DNA of 64,000 nt. It comes from Eutrigla gurnardus (taxonomy: Eukaryota; Chordata; Actinopteri; Perciformes; Triglidae). The first letter of the stretch is position 1; each line of letters begins with the position of its first letter. Below, piece after piece: positions 49,359 through 62,891 of the stretch. The stretch lies in NCBI GenBank assembly GCA_963514095.1, contig OY741267.1, forward strand, positions 28,776,356 to 28,840,355. The letters are read 5' to 3'. Under the pieces are notes generated by a model. It saw only the letters and a program-made list of their open reading frames with translations, was not told where the DNA came from and did no database searches. The translations under genes and the position numbers were made by a program.

Positions 49359-52300
49359 ATCAAAGCCACCAGGTCTTCGCTGGAGGTGACAGACAAACGT
49401 AGAAAATGTCCAGGAAATGTTCGAGGCCTGTTCCTAGAAGGAACTCGACTCCCGCTTCCTCACGCTGCCTTCCGTTTCTGAATTTACAGTTTGCTGGCCA
49501 TACGGATGCATAACGTACATCGAAGCAACGGTGTTTTTCCAAATGCTTACGTGTCAAATACTTGTTGACACGTCCAGTGAGACGCCCCCTTCTTTCTTGT
49601 TTGCCTTTCTGCTACATAGTCCTGCACAGTGAAGACAGACGGGTCTGTTGAACCTGTCCATCAGGGTTGCTGCTGCTGCCGCTCATACGTGGCAGGACCT
49701 TTCCCAGGAAAACATTTTAGGGAACGTGGGAACCAAAGGGAACCTATAGTTTCATGTTGTGGTCCCTGTCCTTAGTTTCTTTCTCCTAAATTCCCCACAC
49801 GTCTGCAGAAGTGCTTTCCAAACCGCAAACTTCCAGCACTGAACGTCTCAGACAAGACAAATAATACAGCATTTATTTATTATCTGCACAGATACCGAGT
49901 CAACACATCTCCGTCATTTGAAGTAACACAGTTGGGCAACTGCAATTACAAAGGACAACATGCCGGCTCTGTGTATCCGTCTTGTCACAAGCTTGGCAAG
50001 ATGTGAAAACACACACAAAAAATAATGCACTAATTAGACTTTAAAGACATCGGTATGATCAAACCCGAGCGGTTTGCAAAGCCGCCCACAAACATCTGGC
50101 TTTTGACTTCAGTGGAAAAGATGCAATTGGCATTCATTACCACCCGACCAGTCATTTTGCATTTTACATTTATTTAATCCCTACTGTATGGTTTTCAATA
50201 CCGTCATAAATTCTATGACGCTGCATTGCTGCGATGTTATGTGCCCAGCAAGCCCGACCAGGGGACCGTCTGACATATACGGTCATATATCCTATCCCAC
50301 GCTGAAATGTCAGGGAGTGTAGGAACTTTATCATCATATACATGAAATTTTACCTCTGCATTTTGACATCCTAAGCATTAAGGAGCAGTGGGCTGCTGTG
50401 AAATCCCACAAAACGCAACTTGGACAGGGCCAGTTTTGGCAAACTCATAAAGCTATGACTCAAAGAGACTTAAACTGCTTCACCTGAACCCGAGACATCA
50501 CGGCCACACACACGTAGCTCCTGAACAATCAGCGCAGTTTTCAGTGTGAACATTAACCAAAGACTTTTTTGCAACCTTCCCAAATGGTCAACAAGCATCA
50601 CCATCACTGCCCTCAGAGACTCATTCGCTATAAAAACCACTGACTGGGAACCCTGTTGGTGACTCATGTCAAATATGAAATGGCACATCCCCAGAATGAC
50701 TCACTGGGCACTTGGCGAGACATCGCGTAGTACAACCATGTTTTCGCCCCTGATTTAGTGCCTGAGTTCAGGTCTTAGGCTAGCTCATGATACTGTGTGG
50801 TCATGCATACGCATCACACCACCGCTGATGGTTCCATCTGAACGGACAGCAGTTGGAGATTGACGCCCGGTTCTCACATTGGGAACATACCGTTGCTTCC
50901 TTCGTATCCTCGGGTCAGGGAACATGCCGGGGCGGAAAGAATCCCTACAAACACGGCTGACATTTCCCCAATTAAGATCATGTCAAGCATCCACGTCGAT
51001 CCAATTAGCACTTGGCATTTCATACAAGCTTTAACGCACGCTTCCCGACGCTGATCTCACATTAGGGAAAGGATGTTGCGTAAACAGTATTCTTGTCTGA
51101 TATTCAACAGCTTATTTAATCTCAACCTTGTGTAGGAAAAAAAAAACCGACAGTGAGGACGTCACTTAAATGAGGATTAAGGCCTCATCGTTTTTAATGC
51201 AACTTAAACATTAAAACCATCCAATCGCGACAGGAACATGAATACCCTTTCTAAAACATCTATTATCCAACACGACAAAAGCTATTGTTTCCCACAATGC
51301 ACGAGTCCTTCCTATGTGGAGAGACTATCCGCGTGAAAGGGCCCGGCCGGCGGTATCAAATACACAGTTAACACTGCACGTCAAACCCTCGGTCACTGGA
51401 TCCAATGGATAAATCACTAAATCACGCCACAATGGCTGCAGACTCGGCTCATTCACACAAGCCACATGAAAAGGGAAGGGGAGAAAGAGGGAAGTCTGAC
51501 TTCCACGGCTCAGGCCGGACAGACAAAAGGCTCTGGAGCAGCACTGCCTCGGGACAAAAAATCATATGACACTGGCACACAGGAAATCACCCAAATTGTC
51601 CATTGTGTGAGACAACATCAAAATCCCTCTGCCCCTACGCAGGGGCAGAAAACTGGGGAAGGGGGAAGATGGATAGGAGAGGGGGTGAAAAGCTGGAGAG
51701 CGGGGTATTAAAAAGACATATTTTGGTGATCGGAGGCCAACAAATAGGAACATGTACTCTTAATCTAGAGTAGACATCGGAAAAGGCCTTGTTGTTTTTA
51801 GAAATGTCAGTGATGAGGGCGCAACATCCTGCAACCATAAAGCGTGGAGAGGAATATTTGCAAAGCTTTCTACTTCAGAGGAAGTGAAAGAGGATCCGTT
51901 TGACTACTTTATGTTGACATTGGCACATTTTTACCAATAAATTATTCTTTCCTTAGAAAGGTAAACATTGTTAATGCAACATATGGGCGGCTGGCTGCAC
52001 CTGCCAACATGGACGACTACTGTTAATACTACTACCAACACAAAAATGCCCATAAAACCCAAGTGGTTTTGCTTTCTACAAGGTTTTAGTATTTTACATG
52101 ACTTCATGTTGGCTTATGAAACAGATTGTACAGAAAAAGGGGAGGTTGACTGCAGACAAAGTAGTTTAAGGCTTTTCTTTCTCAGTAGTAATCGGAGGTC
52201 TGTTTCCCATGTTTGTGAGTGACTCTACATAAGCTACAGAAAAACGTAGTGCATTTGTTGGGGGGACTATTTTCAGCTGTGGATTAATACAAATGTGGGG

Positions 52301-52904
52301 GCCAGATCAGTGTTTGTGGCTGCAGGACGATGCACTGTATGTGGGACTGACTAAAAATGAGTATGTGTTCATAGTAATGAAGGAAGGATAATTTATTTTG
52401 GACAACAATGCAGTAATAGGATGACATAACAGGGGGCATCATGGTGGCCATATTCACTCTCTTTCTGCCAGATAAGTTCAGTGCCGTCCTTATCGTCCTC
52501 ATAGTAGCAACAGAGCGCTTTTCACACCATCTTAGCTCGCCGTCAGTTAAAAACGCAGCTTCTCAGTTATAGGTTCTTTAACTGAAAGTTTAGGTTTGGC
52601 ATTAATCGCAAAGCAAACAAGTGGATATACTATTACTTCTTTGGAAAACCGCCTGCCACCCCCTTCCCCCCGCCTGTTCAGGGATGTATTTGAACAGGTG
52701 AGTACAGTGAGCCAAAGAATGATGTGCAGGTAGGCAGTGAGCCAGCCTGTCAGGTAGAGCCCTGAGGCCACAATGGCTCTCATCTATTCAGCTACACAAC
52801 ACATACAGACAGACGGCTCTCCTCTGGCCTTCCCATTCATCCCTCATTTCACCCTCACAGAAACAATCAGTCACATGGTGATGTTGGTTTGTGGACTCCA
52901 GTTT
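49357..52904. other. Gene-free stretch
   Basis: No exon, transposon or array recognised. Confidence 0.5.
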
Positions 52905-53415
52905 GGAATTTTGGCCGCCGCTATCTTGATATTTTTTTGCAACCAGTGGAAGGAAGTGACCATATTTGGACTGTGGCGGCACAGCGGCACCCTGAGCAGC
53001 AACCTTACAGGATCTGGATCCATCTGGATCCTGGTGTGAAGCTGTTAAAGTTAGCAGCATAATACAAGGTCAACTACAGCTAAGTGTTGAAGTCATCTTA
53101 GTAGCTAACTGTGTTGGTAGCGACCTGTCAATCACAACGTAGCTCCGCCTTAAAGCATACCCTGCTTTATGGTCTGTTTGACTCTAAATGGACCATAATT
53201 TACTAAATGAACATCATGCTGGATTGAAGTAGACTTGAAACTAGAGATTGAGACATAAACTCCTGTTTACTGAGATAATAAATCAGGAGAGAAGTAAGGT
53301 TATTTTCTCATAGACATACATGTAATCTGACTTCTTTTTGCAGCCAGAGGTGTCGCCCCCTAAGTGCCAGCAGAGAGAATGCAAGTTTAAGGCACGTCAT
53401 AGGCTTCACTTTTCA
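52905..53415 (+). repeat. Dispersed ~500-bp repeat, copy 2
   Basis: Collinear with 44409-44915 (see that entry). This copy keeps a better 5' part (TTGGCCGCCGCTATCTTGAT) and 3' part (GAGAATGCAAGTTTAAGGCA followed by GGCTTCACTTTT), which are words I recognise from other fish genomes. It may therefore help define the family's ends. Confidence 0.85.
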
Positions 53416-53831
53416 GAAACGATTATATAAAAAAGGTAAGCTAAACAAATGTGTAATGCAAAAACAGGATGCCCCTTTATCACAGGTTGCATTCACGACC
53501 AGATATCAGTTATTCAAAAAATAAAATAAAAAAAAAGTTGACAAAACTCCTTTGTTCCCAAAACGTGAAAACAGAAACATGGACATAACTAACCCAAAGA
53601 TCACCCAGGAGTAACAAACTATCCAAATAGATTTCTACACAGCATCACCAACATACAGCTGTTATATTCAATACATTTCCAAAAATACTACCACTACAAA
53701 AGAAAAGTACATTATGAAACAAAGAAGCCTTCAGTTGCTCTGTGAGCTTTCACAAAGGGCATGCAGAGAAACCTGTCCGTTACTGAGTTTATTCTACGGC
53801 ACAATGAGCAAACATCACTTTAAAACGGTTG

Positions 53832-53834
<3 letters not shown>

Positions 53835-53877
<43 letters not shown>
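53835..53877. repeat. (GT)n microsatellite
   Basis: About twenty-one GT dinucleotides. Confidence 0.97.
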
Positions 53878-53878
<1 letters not shown>

Positions 53879-54172
53879 CCTTTTTGGTCATTATGCAAAA
53901 TACCTGAAAAATAAAAGAAGCCACATCAAAAAGAAAAACAAATGAAACGGGGATCTGTCTTCTTTTCTGAGGTGCTTTTAAGAAAAGACACTGAACAGAC
54001 CAGGTGAGGAGAGCTTGACCTCTGACCTCCATGTGAAGTACAGTGGCTGTTAACAGTTATAGTATTTATCTTTACAAGATTTTCCACCCCTTGTACAAAC
54101 GTCCAATGTTCTCACTTTAAAGTATTTCTAACAATCCACTATTGAGGCGACTATGGTGTCAGTCAATGGGCC

Positions 54173-54176
<4 letters not shown>

Positions 54177-54260
<84 letters not shown>
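54177..54260. repeat. (TG)42 microsatellite
   Basis: Uninterrupted TG array. Confidence 0.97.
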
Positions 54261-54261
<1 letters not shown>

Positions 54262-55754
54262 ACATGCTAAACCGGGAGGAACATAATCCCTGTCCGTGCT
54301 AAGCCTCCGCTAACCGAGCATTGTTTCCCTGTTTGTTGAGCGTGAACGAGAAGTCTAACCGTTTGCTTGTAGAAATCTTAGCAGCAATAACAGCCACGCT
54401 AGACTCTTCCCCTTTGACAAACTCACGTCTTAATTACGGGATTATGACCAGGATTAGAGCCTGCCAGTAATAAGTGTTACCATCTGATTGTTGAAGGGTG
54501 ATCCACGGTGAGGTGGGAAGGGGAGACTGTGTCAACGATCCATCATGAGGGTTCAGACAGGAGCCGTCAAATGAACAACGGCGGTTTAGCTGAACACTGA
54601 AGGATATCCTGGACTCTCCTCGATGACAGTTATCACAGCTGATGTTCATATACACCGGAGGACTCGTGCTGACTCGTCAAAACTGTAACAATAGGGCAAC
54701 CTTATTGTAGACGTGTCGTTTAAAACGATATTTAGTTTCTAATACAATTAGGATTATAATTTTTCACGCAGCACTATTGCATAATGGGTCAATGCAAAGA
54801 CACAGAGACGTGAATAGCGAATATGCAAGCCCATCAACAACAAGATCTCTGTCGTATTAATGTCTCGATTTATGTGTTGATGGAGCAGCTACAGTGTTAG
54901 CATAGCCTAGCTCACATCGATCCAAACTCCAATCAGAAAAACAAACATTTTAAAAGTTATTTGCCCATCGCCATGCAGAAAGACCTAACAAATCATGACT
55001 TCAGGCTTTTAACAAATTGTCATCATTTTATAGTAATTTCTGCATTCTTTTTATCCGTGTATTGCAATTATATCAAAACAAATTTTCTTATTTTTGTTTC
55101 ATACCACTGTAGTAAACCAGCCGATGTGTGTCCTGCTGTTCACAGTGATTACAGCTCAGTGAAATTCACCAACCACCTCCTTTGGACGATGTTATAAACT
55201 CAGACAGGACTCCGTTGATTATTAAAATGTATTATTTATGTATATTAGTGCTTGTACAAAGCAGCAACAGTGGTTATTTAAGCCATGACTGATGAAACAG
55301 AGTGTCTCCAGCCTGTCTAGCATGAGTGGCGCGACTAAACACAAATTATCCTGATTATTATTAATGTGCGCAAGTAACGCTTCTTGTGAAGGCACCTTTA
55401 CACAAACAATATGTGGGTTGTTGAGTCTAAAAACTCGTACTTGACTGAAGTAGTCTTATCTATAAAGTAAATATTTGCGTAGTTACAAATGCGGAAATGT
55501 ACGTACGTCAAAAAAAAAATCTGATTCATAAAAAATTGCTCGGGTAATATTTCCTGTTTTGTTTAAGTGCGACGGTTATACACGAAATTCCTGGCGAGTT
55601 TTCTGAGAACATATTTCCACTTATTTTCTTCCGTCTTCTATTTAACAGAAGCCTTTAATTATGTAAACTCCAATCACAATCCAATTCATCTCCCTCTCAT
55701 ATTTTTCAGTGGATGTGAGAAAATGCTGCTTCCATCTTTCAGCCTCAAACAACA

Positions 55755-55757
<3 letters not shown>

Positions 55758-55815
<58 letters not shown>
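55758..55815. repeat. (GT)n microsatellite
   Basis: About twenty-nine GT dinucleotides. Confidence 0.97.
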
Positions 55816-55816
<1 letters not shown>

Positions 55817-55917
55817 GTCTGTCACCATTTGTTGATCTTGACTTGAGCTCTTTGGGGATTACAGAGAGCGTCGTGCAAACAAAACCGAGCATTACCTTAC
55901 AGTCGGGCTTTGGAAAG

Positions 55918-55965
55918 ATTAGTTGTACCTGCAAACAGGTCCTGCTGTTTGCAGGTACAACTAAT
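55918..55965. repeat. Perfect hairpin, 21-bp arms, 6-nt loop
   Basis: Left arm 55918-55938 (begins ATTAGTTGTACCTGC), loop GTCCTG, right arm 55945-55965 exactly complementary. No flanking target duplication. The stem is short and fully paired right up to a tiny loop, so it is not a typical microRNA precursor. Confidence 0.9.
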
Positions 55966-56377
55966 GTTGTTGATTTGAATCAACTCTAAAATGACAAACA
56001 TCGCATGAGAGGAACTAAAATAAAAGGTTTCGATGAGACTGATGTGGTTTTCATTTCTACTCGTGTCTTCTTTTAATAATGTCATGAAGTAAAGAGCATC
56101 ATCCCTGCTGTGAACACTGAGATGTTAAAGGCCGATTGAATAAACACGTAGATTCCAACGGCGTGTTATTTTTATCTGTCGCCACACCTGATGTGTCAAC
56201 AGCTCTGTCTTCTGTTCACACTGCACGGTGAGCGGCTTCACCGCGTGGATACGAGCTGGGGATCCAACAGTGAACACAGGTCAGGCCTGGCTTGTTGTGT
56301 TTTACACCGTAGCAGGATGTGAGGTGTTCTTTGCATACACCACATCAAACGTGTGTGCTTTGAGCACAGTTGTGTCA

Positions 56378-56399
56378 ACACACACACACACACACACAC
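56378..56399. repeat. (AC)n microsatellite
   Basis: About eleven AC dinucleotides. Confidence 0.95.
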
Positions 56400-58523
56400 T
56401 TTGGCATGTCAAGCATCAAAATGCATGAGTTCAATAAACATTTTTATAATTTGTCCGTCTGTTGCCGTTATATACATTTAAAAAGTTGCAATAAAGCAGT
56501 TTAGGCTTCTGTGCATCACTATGATCAGAAGAGGGGAAGACAATAGATTTATGTGACCCTATGACCTTTCATGTTTTCTGGGTAAAATAGCCAAAACTGT
56601 ATTTAAGTAAAGTAAAAAAATAAAATAAAAAATAAAGTAGATATGCAAGCAAAAGCACAAATAGTCAAAAAATAACTCAAATCAGAGGACAAAAATTGAT
56701 ACCTCACATTATGAAATGTTCATATCATCCCATGCCTAGTTCTCACAATAAAATAACAAATACATTTTATATTATCATGCATGTTAAACATATGGCAGGT
56801 CCTTCATACCACTCATCATCCTGCAGAAATACACCCACACGTCGCAGTGGTGAGGATGGCGTTCCATAACATGGAACACTTTTTCATTTGAGCGATGCAA
56901 ACAGAAGTAAGGTCAGGAAAGGAGAGCGCCGCCCGCTCTGCAAGAGGGGAGGTAAAGACGAGCAGCTAGAATATCACAGGATTTTAGGGGGTCTGGGGAC
57001 ACAACACACTCATCATCCCCGTTAGCCTGCTCCTTTTCACCAGCATTATCTCAGGTTGTCATCTCCCCCTTTCAGGATCTTGTGACCCCCCCCCACACAC
57101 ACACATACACCCCCTACACAGTGGGCCAGTGTTCTCCCCTGGGGGGCTTGCCGAGATGAAAGGAGGAGTGGTGAAGGGGACTGAAGGAGCAGATGAAACG
57201 GATGAGATGACCTCCCTCCTCATCTCGTCTCAGCCCTTTTCACATATTCAATGCTTGTATTCCTACTTTAAAACTTCAGCGTACGTTTATATCTATTTCA
57301 CCGATTCAATCACGGCATAACATCAAATACACAACTTAAAGGACATCACTTTTCCTTGTGTTAATCTATTACATGTTTTGCCATCATGTAATGATAAGAT
57401 GGAACCAAAACAAGCAAAAAATAAAGATGGGCGGTCATCTGTCATCAAGTTAATTAGTTTGTATTGGGTCGGTGCATGAGCTGGGAGGCTGTTTGCTATC
57501 GAACGCTGCCACCCTGTGGAAACTCTGCATCACTGCAGGAGGACCAAGCTACTCTGTCCAACCAACTGAAATGCTGTAAACTGTAAAGTATTCATGGGAT
57601 TACAATGAAGTAAATCAAACTACCAACACCACTCTCATGCCTAAAATTGATATGAGTAAAGTTATAAAGATAAACCTAGACCTAAACATGTCAGACTATG
57701 TGCTACTATTATACTTTAGTGGGAGGAGGCATGTCGGTGTCATCGCACCGCATCAATTATTTATTACATTTTTTATTAGCTGTCACATGAGGTGAGGTGG
57801 AAGTATGAAGTTATATTCTGATTGTTTTTATGTTGTTTTATTGTACTTTGAGCTCCTAGCTTAAAAAGTAAATGGCACAAAAAACCTAAATTAAAGTTGA
57901 GTGCAAGTAACTCTAATTGGAGTATATTTACCACTGGTTTTACTGGGAATGTTTTGCTTTGCCATTAACAAATGACTATTGATAAATGCAGGAGGATCTA
58001 ATGATTTATGATCATCTCATTAAAGATTATTTCTTTGTTCTTAAAAGAAAATGATCGTCTTATCTGTGACCCAATAAGAAATATCTGTTTAATTGCCATT
58101 TTGAATGTTTTTAACTACTTTAAATATGTTGATTATTACCGGGACAGTATCAAGAATCGCAATTATAATTGTATTCATTGTAAATCTGTACACGGTTTAA
58201 ATGAGAGCCAGCTTCCATTGTATTTGATGGAGGTTAACCAGATTTTAACACATTTCTATTTCACTTCACTGTCATTTGTTGCTCGTCCACAATTTTCCAT
58301 GCTTTTGCAACGTAACTATAATCAACTCACACATACGATAGAGTGCGAAGAGGACGTAACAAATCACGGGAGGCTGGCTTGTGGTTTTGGGTGGAGCGAG
58401 CTGATGAGCTGAATGGCCTTAATGACTCTGAACCGGCCTTCAGGGGCTTCTTCTGCCAACTGGTTCAATTTCCTGCCTCTTTCTGCAGGCGTTTCCTGGA
58501 TATATTTCCTAGTACCTCTAGCA

Positions 58524-58706
<183 letters not shown>

Positions 58707-58870
58707 GTCTACTTGAACTGGCCAATACTATTGTTTTCATCCGAGTAAGTCAGTGATTGAATCAATATGTACTTTGTGTCAAACTGTGTGCGAGTGTGTG
58801 TATTTATGGGTCTATGCATGTGCATTGTGAATGCATCATCATGTATGGGTACCGTCATATTGATCGGCCT

Positions 58871-58893
58871 GTGTGTGTGTGTGTGTGTGTGTG
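58871..58893. repeat. (GT)n microsatellite
   Basis: Eleven GT dinucleotides, inverse partner of the AC array at 58941. Confidence 0.95.
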
Positions 58894-58938
58894 AAATGCC
58901 AATAATGACCACATCACACTGTGTACATCCACAGTATA

Positions 58939-58940
<2 letters not shown>

Positions 58941-58997
<57 letters not shown>
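58941..58997. repeat. (AC)n microsatellite
   Basis: About twenty-eight AC dinucleotides. Confidence 0.97.
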
Positions 58998-58999
<2 letters not shown>

Positions 59000-59464
59000 C
59001 TGACCTCTAAAGGACATCTCCATGGAGATTCACATCACCAGACTGTACCGCCGTCCTGTATATTGGCATCACAGTTGTGATTCCTAAGATGTTGCTTTAG
59101 TCACTTAAAATTACAACTATATTATTATAATATTACACGTTACTGAACACCCTCACTCTTTAAATCCACGCTGCTCCACCACGTTTTAACCGCGGTTCTG
59201 TCAAAGCCAACGACAATTTAATTTGTTAATTAATGTTTTCGGTGTCACTGCAATACTTCATACAAACCACTAATAATGTTTTAATAAAATTAATAAAATA
59301 AAAGTCCTGCACTCACATCTGTTTTCAAGTAAAGTATTTTCGGTTCGGGTCCCCGAAGCAAACGTAAGAAAGTTCGTAGTTATGATGTCAAAAATAACCA
59401 AACACTGTCGAGTTACGCAACTCGTAAAAACGCACCGCGCAAATAATGTATGACGTTCTACGTC

Positions 59465-59790
59465 AAGCTAATGCTAGCTAACAACATGCTAACAAACAAA
59501 CCAAAAAAACCTAACAAACCAAACAAACCAAAACAATCTTCCTCAGGTACAACAATCTGAAAATACCCCCCACCCTCAGGCTAATGCTAGCTAACAACAT
59601 GCTAACCAGCGGTAACCAGCTAGCACCATGGTAAAGCAAGCTAGCACCAAACAAACCTAACAAACCAAAACAAAAAAACCTAACAAAACAAAACAAACCA
59701 AACAAATCAAAACAATCTTCCTCAGGTACAACAATCTGAAAATCCCCGCCACCCTCAAGCTAATGTTAGCTAACAACATGCTAGTTGCCA
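59465..59790. repeat. Imperfect tandem duplication, GCTAGC/AAACAAACC-rich
   Basis: GCTAATGCTAGCTAACAACA begins at about 59467 and 59579, with a GTTAGC variant at about 59758. CAATCTTCCTCAGGTACAAC occurs at about 59534 and 59713. Units are about 112 and 179 bp, the second lengthened by extra CTAACAAACCAAAACAA-type repeats, and a partial third unit follows. Confidence 0.85.
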
Positions 59791-60233
59791 GTGCTAACAA
59801 CACGTTAAGCTAAGTAGCATCGCACACAAGCGGCAAATTAAAGTTCAAATTCAACACTTTTGTCACTTTCATTTGTTTAAGTGAGGTAACATGATCAGCA
59901 TGCAGACACAATAAACACAAATTAATGTGTCTAAAACGACTAATTAGACAATCTCCTGCTGACAAAAAGTTGCCGGTTCATTCAATGCAACTTTATTAGC
60001 ATCTGACAGCACTTTCATTGGAGCCGCACTGGGCGGGACCGGGTTCTCGTGAGGCCTCACCTGGGTCTGGCGGAGGAGGACTTGGACGCAGATCTGAGCG
60101 TGGTGAGCTGAGGTTTGCTGTAATTCTTCTCTAAGCACTGTAACGTGAGCTCTGATGTGTTGGCAGCGTTGCTTTCTGTAACACCGTTAACAAGCGCAAG
60201 CAGCGGGCACAGCCGTATCCGCGCATGCTGACA

Positions 60234-60305
60234 CCATCTGGCGGCCTGCTGACAGCTGCCTGATCAGCGCCGGGGGAGTTCCCGCCCCCGGCCGCTAGAT
60301 GGCAG
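60234..60305. promoter_or_regulatory. Inverted pair of CTCF-like motifs in a CpG-rich patch
   Basis: CCGCTAGATGGCAG (60292-60305, plus) fits a strong CTCF core. The near-inverse CCATCTGGCGGCC (60234-60246) pairs with GGCCGCTAGATGG (60290-60302) with one mismatch. Between them lie CCGGGGG and CCCCCGG in near-palindromic arrangement, and an ETS-like CTTCCGGA follows at about 60313. It may be an insulator or small promoter beside the rnf220 3' end. Motif evidence only. Confidence 0.4.
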
Positions 60306-61315
60306 TGTTGTCTTCCGGATCAGGCAAGCAGCTGCAGAGCCACCTTCAAAACCAACAGAACTTAACTGCTGTCACGTGATGAAACATCTAGTTATCACAG
60401 GTTTGGGCTACAAATACTCAATGGAAGCTTTTTTTAAAGCTCAGCATAGTTTTACATTTCCATGTTTCCATTTCCATGTTTTCACAGGAACAAGATCTGA
60501 GACATTTTTAATTCATTTTTTAAACAACACTCACCTCCTGCTGTGGTTTCCTCCCTCGCAATAAAACTTTATTAGCATCTGACAACACTTGTCGTAATGA
60601 CTCACTCTTGACAATGATCTAACATATATTTTATACATCTTGTTATTTCACCAGTAGAGGAAAACGGGCTCTCAGCAGCCGTACGAGAACGGAGAACTAC
60701 CGCTAGAATAACCTCAGGTTTGTTTTGTCAGTCGGACATTTTGCATTTTCAATTAAACACAAACTTCATCTGGCAATGTTCCAGATTCCCATACAAGTAC
60801 AAATTAATTCCTGCGATATCGTGACCCTTGTGCGATTCATCGCCTTTTGGGGATGTTTTATCGTAAATTAATGCGATAATGGGAGATGGCGTCCTGATTT
60901 CCCAACCGGTATTTACCCCAACAGGATGAGCTAAAACCCAAAAAGGATGGAGCGATAAAAAAATGTTTGTTGTTGTTATAAAAGGAAGTTTCCAGACTGC
61001 ATCATTTATCTATAAAAACAAGAGCCAAGTGTTTAAACTGAGGGCCTCCAACTTGGATATCGACTACAAACAAAACACAGGAAGTCTTTTCAAAATGCAC
61101 AAACAGTGACATGTCTTCTGCAGCTTTATTTCAGTGAACACAGGAGCGTTGCTCTTCACCATGTCGTACTTTAACCCGTTTGTGTGAACAAGACCACACG
61201 TTGTATTTGAGAAGTTTTATTTTTTCTTTTTTTTTTTCAGCATTTCTTACAACAATACAGACGTCACAGAATACATAGTTTTACAAACACAAAGCACACC
61301 ACCACCACCTTGGTT

Positions 61316-61332
61316 GCTGCTGCTGCTGCTGC
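61316..61332. repeat. (CTG)n triplet run in rnf220 3' UTR
   Basis: About six GCT/CTG triplets, that is CAG in the transcript. Confidence 0.85.
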
Positions 61333-61974
61333 TGTAAAAGGGAGAGGGGGAGGGGGGGCGCTGTGGGTTCATGAAGTTGCCAGTTCAGCCTTGGCCGTCC
61401 TTCGTTTCCAGAGACATCCCTCGTCCGTTATGACTAGAAAGAACCTGCCCTTCGGGGGTTGCGATTATGGGACCTTTTTTTGCAGCGTTTAGCAGAATGA
61501 GAACAATGGAAAAAAGCTTTCTTTTGAGACATGTAGGGGGTAAAACAAAACGTTTCTAGACTACGATCCGAGCATGACGTTACTCCGACCGAGAGAAGGC
61601 AGAAACGGAGGTCAAAAGAAGAGGCAACGTCGTTGCTTGTTTGCAGTAAATCTTGGGCTTCTCCATTTCATAAAAACTAAGAAAAGATCTTTCCTTGCGT
61701 CGTGTCCTACAGTTTTTCAGAGTATTCTGCAGAAAAAAAGTACACCGCCTAAATCTTGACCATCTAGTCTTTGAGTAGTTTATTACTTTTTTTTTTTTTT
61801 AATTCCTGTACAGTGAAATAACAGATCTTCAAATGATCTCTTTTTTTTAAAAATACAGAAGGCTTCTTTTTTTTTTATTCCAGCCATTTTTTCCCCCAAA
61901 CATCATTCCCAGATTTCCAACTTACAACAGGACTTTGATATTATATACTTCTGTGTGTGTATGCTGATGGTAAC

Positions 61975-61997
61975 GTGTGTGTGTGTGTGTGTGTGTG
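61975..61997. repeat. (GT)n microsatellite in rnf220 3' UTR
   Basis: About eleven GT dinucleotides (AC in the transcript sense). Confidence 0.9.
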
Positions 61998-62891
61998 AGA
62001 ACTCTATGTCATTTACACCTAACATTGTAAACATACATAGAACTATATTACATGTGCTTGCACTGCATCTTGGAGGGGGGGAAGAAATTTTGGTTTACTT
62101 CACTAGAACACCACAAAAGGGAAGAGGAGAGAAGGGCTCGCAAGAAGAAGAGGAGGAGGAAGAGGAGGAGTGTCAAACTCCTTCCTCAAGGTTGTGAGGT
62201 TATTCTCAGTTTGGTTGAAAGCTCAGTTTTAGTGGACAGGCCCTTTTTATTTTTTAATTCTCTGAAGCAACAGGGAGATAAGAGTTTTCTGTTCGGGACG
62301 GGGAACAAAACCAGAAAAGAAAAAGAAGCTGTCGAGAGTTCGGGGTCGAGCCCGTTGTCCAGCACCATCGAAATGTCAAAGAAGAGCTACGGCGGGGGGG
62401 AGAAGTCTTTATATCGTGTGTTAAGAAGTTCCTTCAGGTCCAGCAGCATGAAGCCGGCAGGTCTCAGCAGGGTTCCGCTGGGTGTTGGGGTTCTCCACTC
62501 ACTTCTCAGTCCTTCAGTGGATGCTGCCCCGTGGTACATGTACAGGGAGTCAGGTCAGCGAGGCCGAGGAAACAAGCCCGTTGACCAGAGGTCTCCGTTT
62601 AATATTAATTCTGTTGTGTGTGTGTGGCCAGGCAGTCAGCCAAGACAGTTCTGCTCAAGTCATTCACTTTCAGCCACTTTTTTTTAAAACCTCCTGAAAG
62701 AGCCGGTGGGGTCTCGAAGACGGCCGTCCCGTCTCTTGAAGGGGTTTTGGAGCCGGCGACGCAGGCGGCCAGAGATGGAGGAGGGAGGGGGGGATGACCA
62801 TCGACGAAAGGGAGGGCGATGAAATCCAAGATGGGAGGAGGAATGGATTGGAAGGACGAAGAGGCGCTGGGGGGAGGTGTGTATGTGCTCT

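Larger units (their letters stand above)
59000..61104. other. Region beyond the rnf220 3' end
   Basis: No certain gene. It holds a short tandem duplication (59465-59790), a small CpG-rich patch with paired CTCF-like motifs (60170-60320), and a 65-codon minus-strand frame (60138-59944) that I do not recognise. Confidence 0.5.
61105..62891 (-). other. rnf220: 3' UTR of rnf220
   Basis: About 1.7 kb downstream of the TAA without another gene. Minus-strand AATAAA hexamers lie at 61216-61221 and 61125-61130, so cleavage is expected near 61200 or 61105. The stretch contains T-rich tracts, a (CTG)6 run near 61316-61332, a short GT array (61975-61997) and a purine-rich GA/GGA tract near 62110-62170. 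Open frames here (for example 62052-62687 plus) run antisense to the UTR and look like chance frames. Confidence 0.65.

Noticed and set aside
55918..55965. Possible microRNA precursor (also 38161-38216)
   Set aside because: Stem too short or fully perfect, loop of 4-6 nt, no lower stem; does not match known precursor geometry.
58008..58412. 134-codon AT-rich frame
   Set aside because: Lys/Ile/Asn/Phe-rich translation expected of AT-rich DNA with few stops by chance; no domain seen.
62052..62687. 211-codon plus-strand frame
   Set aside because: Lies antisense in the rnf220 3' UTR; purine-rich tract yields Lys/Arg/Glu runs; no recognised domain.
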